NCBI GenBank assembly: GCA_038318455.1
Contig: JBBQCF010000007.1
Location: forward strand, 1 to 30,474
Direction: 5' to 3'
Origin: UBA12068 sp038318455
GTDB lineage: Bacteria; Patescibacteriota; Minisyncoccia; Moranbacterales; GWC2-37-73
DNA length: 30,474 nt
Shown: positions 1-8,724 of the stretch, piece after piece
Numbering within the stretch: position 1 is the first letter of the stretch
Layout: each line of letters opens with the position of its first letter
Program-made: the position numbers and the translations under genes
Notes under the pieces: model-generated
What the model was told of the DNA's origin: nothing
Database searches by the model: none
The model's input: the letters and a program-made list of their open reading frames with translations, nothing else

Positions 1-365
1 TGCACACTCTGCTTTATTGTTTGCTTTTGTTAAATGGCTTAATAATGTTTTATTGTTTTAACTTGGCACTTAGAGCTGTAAGTTTTTGGATCACTGAAAG
101 TTCCGGACTTTGGCTTTTGATGGAACGAGTGGTTGTGAATTCCCAAATGCCGATTGACATTTATTATAATAGGATTGTGCGTGGAGTTTTGACTTTTATT
201 GTGCCACTAGCTTTCATTGCGACAGTTCCAGCAAAAATGCTAACTCATGTTGAAATTGATTGGCAATTCACGATTTTGTCATTTGTGATGATGGGTGTTT
301 TCTTTGTTGGTTCGCGTTGGTGGTGGAAATTTTCACTCAAGCATTATTCAAGTGCAAGCAGTTAG
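1..365 (+). CDS. ABC-2 type transporter permease, C-terminal part (5' end outside window)
   Basis: The frame is open from the first bases of the window to a TAG at 363-365, so only the last ~120 residues are present. They contain about three hydrophobic segments. The stretch 'SFWITESSGLWLLMERV' followed by 'YYNRIVRGVLTFIVPLAF' and 'VPAKML' resembles the C-terminal half of the ABC-2 permease family PF06182 (DUF990-like), whose members pair with a separate ATPase to form an exporter. The ATPase partner is not in the window, so substrate and direction are unknown. The apparent TTG at 21 is not the true start because the frame continues upstream. The family call rests on sequence memory of the conserved FxxPxAFxxxxPA pattern and is moderately secure; membrane localisation is secure. 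Confidence 0.65.
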   Translation, partial: HTLLYCLLLLNGLIMFYCFNLALRAVSFWITESSGLWLLMERVVVNSQMPIDIYYNRIVRGVLTFIVPLAFIATVPAKMLTHVEIDWQFTILSFVMMGVFFVGSRWWWKFSLKHYSSASS

Positions 366-518
366 ATTAAGAGTTCGCTGTCGCTCTCTGTTGCCTCAAA
401 ATGAAATGGCGAGTAAATGTTACAAGTGCTAGCAACTAGGCTTGCAGATGGGAGCTTTTCTTGTTATGGTGTTTTGTATATCTGTATATTTGTATATAAT
501 TTGTAATTTTGTAGTTAT

Positions 519-1391
519 ATGGAAATTACCTTAAGTCAATATGCTGGATTTTGTGAGGGAGTGCAGCGGGCATATGACATTGTGGAAAAAATATCCAAAG
601 ACCCAAAGGTGAAGCAGCCTATTTTTGTGTTGGGTTCTTTGGTGCATAATTCTGATGTGGTGGATAAAATTGAAAAAATGGGGGTGAAGAAAGTTCATGT
701 GGAAGGGCCACTGGAAGAATTTTTTGAAAAAATAAAAAGTGAAGTTGGAACATTAGTGATTACTGCTCACGGCATTGGACCTGAAATATATGAAATAGCC
801 AAGCGACACAATGTTGACTTGATTGATACAACTTGTCCACGTGTGATTAAGGTGCAAAGACTTGCTAAAGCTTTTTTCCAGAGGGATACTCAAATTGTTA
901 TTATTGGTGAGAAAAACCACAAAGAAGTGAAGGGTATTTATGAGTGGGCCAATAAGAAAGCAATTTTTATTGAAACTGATGAAGATTTGTGTGGTTTTGA
1001 TGTTGATAAGACGAAAAAATTAGCCGTGCTTTCTCAAACAACTCAAGATCAAGAATTTGTGAACAGAGCGGCGGCTCAAATTTCCAAAAAATATCCTAAA
1101 GCTGAAATTGTTGATTCTATTTGTCTTACTACTCATCATCGCCAGACTGAAATAAAAAAGCTGGCAAGTGAAAATGAAGTTGTGGTGGTGATTGGTTCAC
1201 CTGAAAGTGCTAATTCTCGGCGTCTTTGGGAGATTGCTCAAAGAGTAAATCCTGCTTCATATTTTGTGCAAAGAGCTACTGAAATTGAAGAATCTTGGTT
1301 TGCAAATTGCCAAAAAGTGGCTGTGACCGCGGGAGCATCAACGCCAGACTGGATCATTGATGAGGTTATAGCAAAAATTGAAAATATATAA
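519..1391 (+). CDS. ispH: 4-hydroxy-3-methylbut-2-enyl diphosphate reductase (IspH/LytB)
   Basis: IspH catalyses the last step of the MEP isoprenoid pathway, reducing HMBPP to IPP and DMAPP with a [4Fe-4S] cluster. Seen: the three cluster cysteines, C12 in 'AGFCEGV', C106 in 'DTTCPRV' and C202 in 'SICLTTHHRQ'; the substrate-binding histidines in 'LVHNSD' (H43) and 'TAHGIG'; 'GEKNHKEVKG', which corresponds to the usual GHxGHPEVEG; 'SQTTQ'; and the C-terminal 'VTAGASTPDW'. At 290 residues it is close to the short bacterial form. The third cysteine motif (CLTTHHRQ instead of CYATTNRQ) and SANSRR instead of SSNSxR show a divergent but intact enzyme. No other MEP gene is in the window. It stands alone, 153 bases after the permease and 140 before the next gene, so it is probably monocistronic. 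The ATG at 519 places the first Cys at the usual distance. Confidence 0.93.
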   Translation: MEITLSQYAGFCEGVQRAYDIVEKISKDPKVKQPIFVLGSLVHNSDVVDKIEKMGVKKVHVEGPLEEFFEKIKSEVGTLVITAHGIGPEIYEIAKRHNVDLIDTTCPRVIKVQRLAKAFFQRDTQIVIIGEKNHKEVKGIYEWANKKAIFIETDEDLCGFDVDKTKKLAVLSQTTQDQEFVNRAAAQISKKYPKAEIVDSICLTTHHRQTEIKKLASENEVVVVIGSPESANSRRLWEIAQRVNPASYFVQRATEIEESWFANCQKVAVTAGASTPDWIIDEVIAKIENI

Positions 1392-1468
1392 TTTGATTTT
1401 GTGAATTTATTGAGTCATTTATTCGGCATTGAAATTTGATGTTTTGGATTTATAAATTCTGATTATTC

Positions 1469-1497
1469 TTGCCTTTTTCTGTTATTCTAGGTATACT
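1469..1497 (+). promoter_or_regulatory. Probable sigma70-type promoter of the tandem-receiver gene
   Basis: TTGCCT (1469-1474), a 17-base spacer and TATACT (1492-1497) lie 35 bases before the start codon at 1532. The -10 box matches consensus at five of six positions. No RBS is visible between the predicted start point and the ATG. Confidence 0.5.
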
Positions 1498-1531
1498 TTG
1501 AGTATTGAAAATATATTAAAATACTATATTT

Positions 1532-2329
1532 ATGGCTAAAATAATGCTTGTGGAGGATGATTCGATGATCGCCGAGATATACATGAAAAAATTCCAATCA
1601 GCAGGTTTTGAAGTTGTTAATGCTGTGACAGGAAAAGAGGTTTTGAAATATGCGCTTGAATCTAAATTTGATTTGATTCTTTTGGATATGGTTTTGCCTG
1701 AAATGAATGGTATGGATGTTCTCAAAGAACTTCGTGGAAATTCTGAATATGACAAAGATTTGAAAATAATTGTGCTTAGTAACTTAAATAAAACTGAAAA
1801 TGAGAAAGAAGCCATGAAAAATGGTGCAGATGATTATATTGGAAAAACAGAATTTAGTCCTTCTGAATTGGTGGTTGAGATACAGCGACTGCTCAATCAA
1901 TATGCCGAGCAAGAAAAAAACAGCAAGCGTCTTGCTTCTGGAGCTAATACTGTTGCTTGTAGTGGTAAGAAAATTTTGTTTATTGAGGACGAGGAAATAT
2001 TTTTAGAAATGTTTGGCAAAAAAATAGAAAGTGAAGGTTATTGTGTGGAATATGCTAAAAATGGTGTGTGGGGAATAAAGATGGCAACTGAAAATGAATA
2101 TGATTTGATTATTACGGATATGGTGATGCCAGCCATGGGTGGAGAAGATATTATCAAGCGACTTAAATTGGATGAGAAAACGAAAGATATTCCAATTATC
2201 GTGCTTTCCGCCTCGTTGATTGAGGAGGATATCCAGCCGGTCAAAGATTTGGGCGTGAGTGATTTTTTTGAAAAAACACGTTTAGTGCCCAGTGATCTTG
2301 CCCGGCGCATAAATGAATTATTAAAGTAA
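1532..2329 (+). CDS. Response regulator with two tandem receiver domains, no output domain
   Basis: Two CheY-like receiver (REC) domains follow each other. REC1 (residues 3-121) has the acidic pair E8-D9-D10, phospho-acceptor D52 in 'LLDMVLPEMNG', switch serine S83 and lysine K105 in 'YIGKTEFSP'. REC2 (about 147-264) has E152-D153-E154, D196 in 'ITDMVMPAMGG', S226 and K248 in 'FFEKTRLVP'. A polar linker of ~25 residues (122-146) joins them. Both active sites are complete, so both should be phosphorylatable. There is no DNA-binding, GGDEF, HD-GYP or histidine-kinase region, so the protein probably acts by protein contact or as a phosphate relay or sink. No kinase is encoded nearby, making it an orphan. 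It ends 23 bases before aspS. Confidence 0.92.
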   Translation: MAKIMLVEDDSMIAEIYMKKFQSAGFEVVNAVTGKEVLKYALESKFDLILLDMVLPEMNGMDVLKELRGNSEYDKDLKIIVLSNLNKTENEKEAMKNGADDYIGKTEFSPSELVVEIQRLLNQYAEQEKNSKRLASGANTVACSGKKILFIEDEEIFLEMFGKKIESEGYCVEYAKNGVWGIKMATENEYDLIITDMVMPAMGGEDIIKRLKLDEKTKDIPIIVLSASLIEEDIQPVKDLGVSDFFEKTRLVPSDLARRINELLK

Positions 2330-2352
2330 AAGATTAAATTTTAGATAAATAT

Positions 2353-3768
2353 ATGCAGCGAACAAATATCATAGACACGCCGAAATTTATTGGACAAACT
2401 GTTAAATTGTCAGGATGGGTTAATATCCGTCGTGATCATGGAAAATTAATTTTCATTGATTTGCGTGATCGCAGTGGCGTTATTCAAACCGTTGTTATTC
2501 CTGATCATGTTGAAGCGCATGACAATGCTAAAAGACTTCGCAATGAGTTTGTGATTGAAATGGAAGGATTAGTGAAAGAACGCCCAATGAGTGCTAAGAA
2601 TGAAAAATCAGCAACTGGCATGGTTGAATTGGAAGTTGCCTCAATCAAGATTTTAAATGAAGCAAAAACAACTCCTTTTGAAATCACCAAGGACACCAAG
2701 GAAGTTGAGGAAAAGTTGCGACTCAAATATCGCTATTTGGATTTGCGCAGCGAGAGAATGAAAACAAATATTCTGACTCGCTATAAGGTGATAAAATTTT
2801 TCAGGGACTTCTTGGATCAACAAGGATTTATTGAAGTTGAAACTCCAATTCTTGGAAAAACAACTGCTGAAGGCTCGAGAGACTATGTGGTTCCATCTAG
2901 AATTTACAAAGGAAAGTTTTATGCACTTCCACAATCTCCACAACAATACAAACAGTTGTTGATGGTGGCTGGTATTGAAAAATATTTCCAAATTGCTCGC
3001 TGTTTTCGCGATGAAGATACGCGCGGTGATCGTCAACCCGAATTTACTCAATTGGACATGGAGATGAGTTTTGTTGAGCAAGAAGATGTGATGAGTATTA
3101 TCGAGAAAATGATGATTGAGCTCATTCAAACACAGTTTCCAGAAAAGAAAATTCAGTCAATTCCATTTCCACGCCTTACTTATGCTGAATCAATGGAAAA
3201 ATATGGCAATGATAAACCCGATATTCGCGAAGACAAAAATGATCCAAATCTTTTGGCTTTCTGTTGGGTGATTGATTTTCCATTCTTTGAAAAAGATGAG
3301 GAGTCATCGACTGGTTGGACTTTCACACATAATCCTTTCTCTCGTCCAAAGCCAGAATTTATGGATGATCTGATGAAAAAAGAAAATATTGGAGACATTT
3401 TGACCACACAATATGATATCGTGCTTAATGGATATGAAGCTGGCGGAGGAAGCATTCGAAATCATCAGCCAGAAGCTCTTCGTAAGGTTTTAGAAATTAT
3501 GGGAATTTCTGAAGAAAAAATTCAGCGAGATTATGGTCATATGTTGGAAGCTTTCAAATATGGCACACCACCGCATGGAGGAATTGCACCAGGAATTGAT
3601 AGGCTTGTGATGATACTTCAAAATGAACCGAATATTAGAGAGGTTATTGCATTTGCAAAAACTGGTGAAGCTGAAGATCCGATGATGGAAGCACCAAGCG
3701 TGCTGGATGAAAAACAACTTGCTGAAGCTGGAATCAAAATTGTCGCCAAGAAGAAAAAAGTTGTTTAA
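2353..3768 (+). CDS. aspS: Aspartyl-tRNA synthetase, compact form lacking the GAD domain
   Basis: Class II synthetase that charges tRNA-Asp. An N-terminal OB-fold anticodon-binding domain (about 1-105) is followed by the catalytic core: motif 1 around 'GFIEVETPIL', the flipping-loop region 'EGSRDYVVPSR', 'PQSPQQYKQLLM', motif 2 'CFRDEDTRGDRQPEFTQLD' and motif 3 'GGIAPGIDRLVM'. The C-terminal 'MEAPSVLDEKQLAEAGI' is the bacterial-type tail. At 471 residues it is ~120 shorter than typical bacterial AspRS (~590): after 'AESMEKYGNDKPDIRED' the sequence passes in ~11 residues to 'CWVIDFPFFE', where the GAD insertion normally sits. Residue H29 in 'RRDHGK' occupies the site that is Leu in discriminating E. 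coli AspRS and His in known non-discriminating enzymes, so it may also load Asp on tRNA-Asn (inference). It starts 23 bases after the receiver gene. Confidence 0.95.
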   Translation: MQRTNIIDTPKFIGQTVKLSGWVNIRRDHGKLIFIDLRDRSGVIQTVVIPDHVEAHDNAKRLRNEFVIEMEGLVKERPMSAKNEKSATGMVELEVASIKILNEAKTTPFEITKDTKEVEEKLRLKYRYLDLRSERMKTNILTRYKVIKFFRDFLDQQGFIEVETPILGKTTAEGSRDYVVPSRIYKGKFYALPQSPQQYKQLLMVAGIEKYFQIARCFRDEDTRGDRQPEFTQLDMEMSFVEQEDVMSIIEKMMIELIQTQFPEKKIQSIPFPRLTYAESMEKYGNDKPDIREDKNDPNLLAFCWVIDFPFFEKDEESSTGWTFTHNPFSRPKPEFMDDLMKKENIGDILTTQYDIVLNGYEAGGGSIRNHQPEALRKVLEIMGISEEKIQRDYGHMLEAFKYGTPPHGGIAPGIDRLVMILQNEPNIREVIAFAKTGEAEDPMMEAPSVLDEKQLAEAGIKIVAKKKKVV

Positions 3769-3788
3769 AGAAAAATATGGAATTTATG

Positions 3789-3811
3789 AAGGAGACTCAA
3801 GTCTCCTTTGT
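3789..3811 (+). terminator. Possible terminator after aspS
   Basis: An 8-bp perfect stem (AAGGAGAC/GTCTCCTT, 3789-3796 and 3801-3808) with a TCAA loop lies 20 bases after the aspS stop. The T tract is weak (TTTG), so termination may be partial. Confidence 0.45.
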
Positions 3812-3878
3812 AAATATTTAACATCACACTAGTCTGTATATGTCTTGAACATAAAAGTTTTAAAGTAAAAATAAAAAC

Positions 3879-5120
3879 ATGGCAATCAAAAAACATAAAG
3901 AAAAAATAAATGACGGTAAGTTGAGATTTATAAGTTTTATTTCATTTCTGCTTGGTTTTTCTGGGTCATTGTTGGTCTATATTGAGTCATCTTACTTTAA
4001 GCTATCTCTCGGCAACGATGACGTTAGTCTTTTTTATTTTTTGGCATATGTGATTATTTTGCTTGGTCTTTTGAATATGCACAAAATTATTAAATGGATT
4101 GGTAAGTCAACATCCTTTTTCTTATTTTTCTTTTTGCAAATTTGCGCTATGGCCATTTTGATAATGGTCCCACCATCTATTTTTGGTATTTTCTTGTTGA
4201 TGGTGAATATTATTACAGCCTATTTGATGTTTGTGATTTTAGATATCATCATGGAATCATATTCTGAAGATAAAAAATCTGGCAGAATAAGAGGCTTGCA
4301 TATGACTTTTGTGAATATTGGTTTTATTTTTGGGCCATTTATTTCTGTGCGAATTTTGGAAATGTATGATTATTCAGGATTATTTCTTTTATCGATGCTT
4401 ATTAATATGGTTATTTTCATTGTTGGTCTCATTGGACTTCGTGGCGGTAACAATAAATTCAATGGAGATATAACTGTTAGAGACTTGGTAAAGAAAATAT
4501 TTATCAATAAAGATTTGATGAGAATTTATTGGGTTTCTTTTATATTGGAATTTTTCTATGCCTTTATGACTGTTTATATTCCACTTTATCTGCTTGAATT
4601 GGGAATATCCTGGACTAGTATAGGAATTATTTTCACGATAATGTTGGTGCCTTTCGTGGTTGTTGATTATCCAGTGGGTGTTATTGCTGATAAGAAACTC
4701 GGCGAAAAAGAAATGATAATTTTTGCTTTATTCGTGATGTCCTTTTCTACGATTGCTGTTTTCTTTATAGAGAGCACTTCTATTGTTGTTTGGAGTTTGG
4801 TTTTACTAACAACTAGGATTGGAGCAGCCATGATTGAAACATTGCGCGATTCATATTTTTATAAAAAAATTGATGGAGATGATATGGATGTTATAAGTTT
4901 CTTTAGAACCTCAAGAAGTGTGGCATATATTTCCGCAATGGCTGTTGCAGCGCTTTTGTTGATTGTGTTTTCAATTAAATGGATGTTCTTGTTTTTAGGA
5001 TTAACTATATTGTTGGCACTGTATCCAGCTTTTAATCTGGTTGATAATAAGAGCGAGGATGAAATTGATCTGGAAAAAATGTTAAAAGCTAAACTTAGAA
5101 AAAAAAGTACACACGCTTAA
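3879..5120 (+). CDS. Major facilitator superfamily transporter
   Basis: A 413-residue, highly hydrophobic protein with about 12 predicted transmembrane segments in two halves split by a polar loop near residues 190-215. The second half carries an MFS motif-A-like loop, 'GVIADKKLGEKEM', between two helices. A basic N-terminus (MAIKKHKEK) and a charged C-terminal tail (last ~25 residues) are consistent with cytoplasmic ends. The substrate cannot be read from sequence; drug or metabolite efflux and nutrient uptake are both possible. It is separated from aspS by a hairpin and lies 15 bases before scpA, so scpAB may be transcribed from its promoter. No SD sequence precedes the ATG. Confidence 0.8.
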   Translation: MAIKKHKEKINDGKLRFISFISFLLGFSGSLLVYIESSYFKLSLGNDDVSLFYFLAYVIILLGLLNMHKIIKWIGKSTSFFLFFFLQICAMAILIMVPPSIFGIFLLMVNIITAYLMFVILDIIMESYSEDKKSGRIRGLHMTFVNIGFIFGPFISVRILEMYDYSGLFLLSMLINMVIFIVGLIGLRGGNNKFNGDITVRDLVKKIFINKDLMRIYWVSFILEFFYAFMTVYIPLYLLELGISWTSIGIIFTIMLVPFVVVDYPVGVIADKKLGEKEMIIFALFVMSFSTIAVFFIESTSIVVWSLVLLTTRIGAAMIETLRDSYFYKKIDGDDMDVISFFRTSRSVAYISAMAVAALLLIVFSIKWMFLFLGLTILLALYPAFNLVDNKSEDEIDLEKMLKAKLRKKSTHA

Positions 5121-5135
5121 ACGAAAAAATATTGT

Positions 5136-5843
5136 ATGACATATCATATTAAACTTGAACAATTTGAAGGGCCACTGGATTTGCTTTTGCAACTAACAGA
5201 GCAAGATAAGCTTGATATCACCAGAGTAAGTTTGGCAAAAATTGCTGATCAATATTTGGCATACATTGCTGAAGCTAAGGATATTACACTTGCGCATTTG
5301 GCTGATTTTTTATCAGTGGCTTCACGTCTTATTTTGATTAAATCCAAAGCACTTCTTCCGATGCTTGAATTTACTGAAGAGGAAGAGGAAGAAATTAAGG
5401 ACTTGGAATACCAACTAGCGGAATATAAAAAATTCAAAGACGCTTCGGCAAAACTTGCCCTAGTTTTCGATTCTCCAAAAGTTAGTTTTTCGCGAGAGGG
5501 ATTCGTTGGATTTGGTACAGTCTTTTATCCACCAGCAAAAATTCAGGCTACTGATTTGGAGAAAATTTTTGCAAAAATTTTAGGTGAAATTCCAGTAACA
5601 GAAAAACTTGAACAAGAAATGGTTAGAGAGGTTTTGACAATTGAAGATAGAATTGTGCATTTGCAAAACACGCTACGAGAAAGAGTTGAAACGTCATTCT
5701 CTCAATTAGTGGCAGATGCTAAGGACAAGGTTGAAATAGTGGTTTCTTTTTTGGCCATGCTTGAACTTGTTAAGCAAAGAATTATTCATGTTGAGCAGGG
5801 AGAATTGTTTTCAGAAATAAATATGAAAAATTTGGAGAAATAA
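5136..5843 (+). CDS. scpA: Segregation and condensation protein A
   Basis: ScpA is the kleisin subunit that bridges the SMC heads in the bacterial condensin complex. The N-terminus has the family signature 'FEGPLDLLLQLTEQDKLDI', then 'ITLAHLADFLSVASRLI' and 'IKSKALLP', followed by an acidic linker (EEEEEEIKDLEYQL). The C-terminal winged-helix part is 'VEIVVSFLAMLELVKQRII'. At 235 residues it is of normal size. scpB follows 29 bases downstream, the usual pairing. No SMC gene lies in the window. Confidence 0.94.
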   Translation: MTYHIKLEQFEGPLDLLLQLTEQDKLDITRVSLAKIADQYLAYIAEAKDITLAHLADFLSVASRLILIKSKALLPMLEFTEEEEEEIKDLEYQLAEYKKFKDASAKLALVFDSPKVSFSREGFVGFGTVFYPPAKIQATDLEKIFAKILGEIPVTEKLEQEMVREVLTIEDRIVHLQNTLRERVETSFSQLVADAKDKVEIVVSFLAMLELVKQRIIHVEQGELFSEINMKNLEK

Positions 5844-5872
5844 TAGTTTTTAATTTTTAAATTTTTTTGGAT

Positions 5873-6418
5873 ATGGAAAATGAAAAAATAATATCAGCTT
5901 TGGAAAGTGTCTTGTTTGTTAGTGGTGAACCTGTCAAAAAATCTAAATTGATGAAAGTTTTGACAATTGAGATTGAAAAAATGGAAGATATTCTCAAATT
6001 ACTTGCAGATAAATATGAAAAAGAAAATAGTGGTCTGTCTTTGCTTGTGAAAAATGATGAAGTGCAATTAGTCAGCAAAGCTCAAAACGCTGAATTTGTT
6101 GAGGACCTTGTCAAAAGTGAATTGCAAGATTCATTGTCTAATGCTGCTATGGAAGTAGTTTCTATTATCGCTTATCGTGGTCCAATTTCAAAAACTGAAA
6201 TAGAGGCAATTCGCGGAGTTAATTGCAATTATACACTTAGAAATTTGCTCCTACGTGGCTTAATTGAAAAGAGTGATAATCCGAAAGATTCACGTGGATA
6301 TATTTATGCAATTTCATTTGACTTTCTTAAGAAACTTGGGGTTGATGACGTGAAAAAACTTCCAAATTATGCTATACTTTCAGTGGATGAGAGAATTAAT
6401 TCAATAATCTCAAATTAA
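5873..6418 (+). CDS. scpB: Segregation and condensation protein B
   Basis: ScpB binds ScpA and the Smc heads as a dimer. Two winged-helix domains are visible: the first around 'IISALESVLFVSGEPVKKSKL', the second around 'AAMEVVSIIAYRGPISKTEIE', 'IRGVNCNYTLRNLLLRGLIE' and 'SRGYIYAISFDFLKKLGV', all family hallmarks. The start is taken at ATG 5873; an in-frame TTG two codons earlier (5867) is an alternative. It follows scpA and is separated from the carboxypeptidase gene by a single base, so the three are probably one operon. Confidence 0.93.
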   Translation: MENEKIISALESVLFVSGEPVKKSKLMKVLTIEIEKMEDILKLLADKYEKENSGLSLLVKNDEVQLVSKAQNAEFVEDLVKSELQDSLSNAAMEVVSIIAYRGPISKTEIEAIRGVNCNYTLRNLLLRGLIEKSDNPKDSRGYIYAISFDFLKKLGVDDVKKLPNYAILSVDERINSIISN

Positions 6419-6419
6419 A

Positions 6420-7460
6420 ATGGGAATAGGTGCTACAATATTGATGATAGTATTTTTTCCACTGAATTCATTCCTTTTTTTTCATGAAAGTTGGGCTAGT
6501 GGAAATCAGGTGAAGGCAGATTCTTCAACGAATGAAAACAGTATTCAGTCGCTAGTTAAAGGTGCGGCAACTCAAAAGGAACCCGAATCGGTGAAGATTA
6601 AAGCTCAAGCTGTTGATAATCCGCAGTATCAGCCGGAGCGTAAAGATGGAGTTGTTGATTTGATTGTTCCCAATGCACATGCTTCAGTTGTTATCGATGC
6701 TGATACTGGAACAATTTTACACTATAGCGATGGTCGCACTCACAGGCAGATAGCGTCTTTGACAAAGTTAATGACAGCTGTTTTGACGATGGAGAAAATT
6801 AAAAATCTGGATGAAGAAGTTGTCGTTGATGAAGAGGCTGTCTATGCTGAAGGCACCAAAGTCGGCTGCCCTCGCAGTGGCTATTGCATTAGTCCAAGGC
6901 TTAAGATAGGGGAAAAAATAACAGCAAGGAGCTTGCTCACTGCTATGCTTATGAATAGCGCTAATGACGCGGCAATAACTCTTGGCAAGCATATGGCAGG
7001 AACCGAGGATGCTTTCGCTGATATGATGAATAAAAAAGCCAAAGAGTTAGGATTAGTGGATACACATTTTTGCACTGCTTCAGGGCTGGATCTTGATGAT
7101 GAGACTGCTGCAGCTGGATGTTATTCTTCAGCTTATGATATTGCACGCATCGGAGCATATTCATTGCGATATGATACAATTTGGAAAATTGCTCGTATGC
7201 CAAATAATTCAATCGTGACTTCGATGGATGGAAAAATTCAGCATACAATCTTAAACACTGATCAGTTGCTCGATCAAGTTCCTAATCTTGTTGGAGCAAA
7301 AACTGGCTTTACTCCACTTGCTGGATATTCATTGCTAACAGTTATTGCTGATCCCACGAATAGGCATCGTATTATTGCGGTAGTTTTGGATGATTCGCAA
7401 AGGTGGCAAGATATTAAGACGATGATCAACTGGACATTTCGTTCGTATGATTGGCTATAG
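6420..7460 (+). CDS. D-alanyl-D-alanine carboxypeptidase (peptidase S11, PBP5-like)
   Basis: A serine-type penicillin-binding protein that trims the terminal D-Ala of peptidoglycan stem peptides outside the membrane. The catalytic triad of motifs is complete: S113-L-T-K116 in 'IASLTKLMTA', S180-A-N182 in 'LMNSANDAA' and K294-T-G296 in 'VGAKTGFTP'. Residues 1-25 form a hydrophobic signal or anchor, followed by a polar, low-complexity stretch to about residue 75 before the catalytic domain. The C-terminal beta domain and amphipathic anchor helix of PBP5 are missing, so attachment would be through the N-terminus. Four cysteines (C150, C156, C218, C234) could form disulfides. The ATG lies one base after the scpB stop, indicating coupling. 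It fits with mraY downstream as a wall-synthesis pair. Confidence 0.92.
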   Translation: MGIGATILMIVFFPLNSFLFFHESWASGNQVKADSSTNENSIQSLVKGAATQKEPESVKIKAQAVDNPQYQPERKDGVVDLIVPNAHASVVIDADTGTILHYSDGRTHRQIASLTKLMTAVLTMEKIKNLDEEVVVDEEAVYAEGTKVGCPRSGYCISPRLKIGEKITARSLLTAMLMNSANDAAITLGKHMAGTEDAFADMMNKKAKELGLVDTHFCTASGLDLDDETAAAGCYSSAYDIARIGAYSLRYDTIWKIARMPNNSIVTSMDGKIQHTILNTDQLLDQVPNLVGAKTGFTPLAGYSLLTVIADPTNRHRIIAVVLDDSQRWQDIKTMINWTFRSYDWL

Positions 7461-7528
7461 CGCACAAATTCACCAGTGAAAAGTTCTTCAGGTTTGTGAG
7501 GGTTTTAAAGTAGGTGTAAATACTTGAA

Positions 7529-7564
7529 ACTTGATAAACTTGATAAACCTTATAATCTTATAAC
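7529..7564 (+). repeat. Degenerate 9-nt tandem repeat in the mraY leader
   Basis: Four consecutive 9-base units, two identical (ACTTGATAA) then ACCTTATAA and TCTTATAAC, end ten bases before the mraY start codon. They occupy most of the 113-base gap between the carboxypeptidase and mraY; a partial unit (ACTTGAA) precedes them. Confidence 0.75.
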
Positions 7565-7573
7565 TTTATTTTT

Positions 7574-8677
7574 ATGCAATTCGCTCAAATTCAAACAATT
7601 CCAGAAATAGTAAATGTTCTAAAAGTTTTAGTGACGGGAATTCTGGCTTTTTTGCTGGCTTTTGCGATTACACCTCTTTGGACACATCTTCTTTATAAAT
7701 ATAAAATAGGAATAAAAATAAAAAGTAATGATGTTAATGGTGAAAAATTGAATTTTATTAGCAAACTTCATGCAGCAAAAGCGGGAACTCCAACTATGGG
7801 TGGTGTTATTATTTGGCTCTCAATTGTTATGTTGGCGCTTTTCTCGCACTTTGTTTTTCCTTTTTTTGCGGAGCTGACAGGTATTGATTTTATAGCTAGG
7901 TTAGATTTTTTCAGTCATAAACAAGTATGGCTTCCTCTTTTTGCTCTTGTGACAGCTGGAATATTGGGATTGTTTGACGATTGGATGAGTGTGCGAGGTT
8001 GCGGTAGCAACAAAGGTGGCGGAATGCGCTTTGCAATGAGATTTGGTTGGTTGATTATTATTGCTTCTGCGGGTGCTTGGTGGTTTTATTATAAATTAGG
8101 TTGGGATGTTTTGCATGTTCCAGCTATTGGAGATTTTTCAATTGGACTTTGGTATATACCACTTTTTATTTTTGTTATTTTATTTTCAGCTGTTTCCTCC
8201 AATGAGACTGATGGATTGGACGGTTTGAATGGAGGAATATTACTGATGGCATTTTTTTCATTTGCTATTATTGCATTTTTGCAAAATAAAGTTGATCTAG
8301 CATCTTTTTGCAGTGCAGCTGCAGGAGCAATGTTGGCCTTTCTTTGGTTTAATATTTATCCAGCTAGATTTTTTATGGGCGACACTGGTGCAGTTTCACT
8401 TGGCGCAACCTTGGGCGTGGTGGCAATGCTCACAAATTCCGTCATTGTGTTATTTATAATTGTATTTTTGTATATTTTAGAATCTGGTAGTGTCGCTATT
8501 CAACTTACAAGTAAGAAATTTTTTCATCGTAAAGTTTTTTTAGCTGCACCACTGCATCATCATTTTGAAGCAAAGGGTTGGCCAGAAACAAAGGTTACTA
8601 TGCGAGCTTGGATCTTCACTATGATTACTGCGCTTATTGGAGTGGTTGTTGCAATTTTTGGAATGGGAGGAAAATAA
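7574..8677 (+). CDS. mraY: Phospho-N-acetylmuramoyl-pentapeptide transferase (MraY)
   Basis: MraY transfers phospho-MurNAc-pentapeptide from UDP to undecaprenyl phosphate, giving lipid I at the inner face of the membrane. Diagnostic motifs: 'KAGTPTMGGVI', the Mg-binding pair D135-D136 in 'GLFDDWMS', 'NETDGLDGLNGG' with D213 and D216, 'FFMGDTGAVSLG' with D270, and the three histidines 328-330 in 'PLHHHFEAKGWPE'. About ten membrane helices are evident, and 367 residues is the normal length. The usual NLTDGLDG reads NETDGLDG here. It is outside a dcw cluster, next to the carboxypeptidase. The stop codon lies inside the palindromic operator of the next gene. Confidence 0.95.
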   Translation: MQFAQIQTIPEIVNVLKVLVTGILAFLLAFAITPLWTHLLYKYKIGIKIKSNDVNGEKLNFISKLHAAKAGTPTMGGVIIWLSIVMLALFSHFVFPFFAELTGIDFIARLDFFSHKQVWLPLFALVTAGILGLFDDWMSVRGCGSNKGGGMRFAMRFGWLIIIASAGAWWFYYKLGWDVLHVPAIGDFSIGLWYIPLFIFVILFSAVSSNETDGLDGLNGGILLMAFFSFAIIAFLQNKVDLASFCSAAAGAMLAFLWFNIYPARFFMGDTGAVSLGATLGVVAMLTNSVIVLFIIVFLYILESGSVAIQLTSKKFFHRKVFLAAPLHHHFEAKGWPETKVTMRAWIFTMITALIGVVVAIFGMGGK

Positions 8678-8712
8678 TTACGTATTTAATTACGTAATTT
8701 AATACGTAATTA
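8675..8712. promoter_or_regulatory. Three-site palindromic operator (TACGTA x3, 12-bp period)
   Basis: A 38-base stretch is palindromic except for two symmetric positions. It holds three TACGTA cores, at 8679, 8691 and 8703, exactly 12 bp apart, and includes the mraY stop codon. It ends 12 bases before the AbrB-like gene, so it is a likely binding site for that protein (inference). It could alternatively fold as an RNA hairpin after mraY. Confidence 0.6.
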
Positions 8713-8724
8713 AAAAATATCCAT

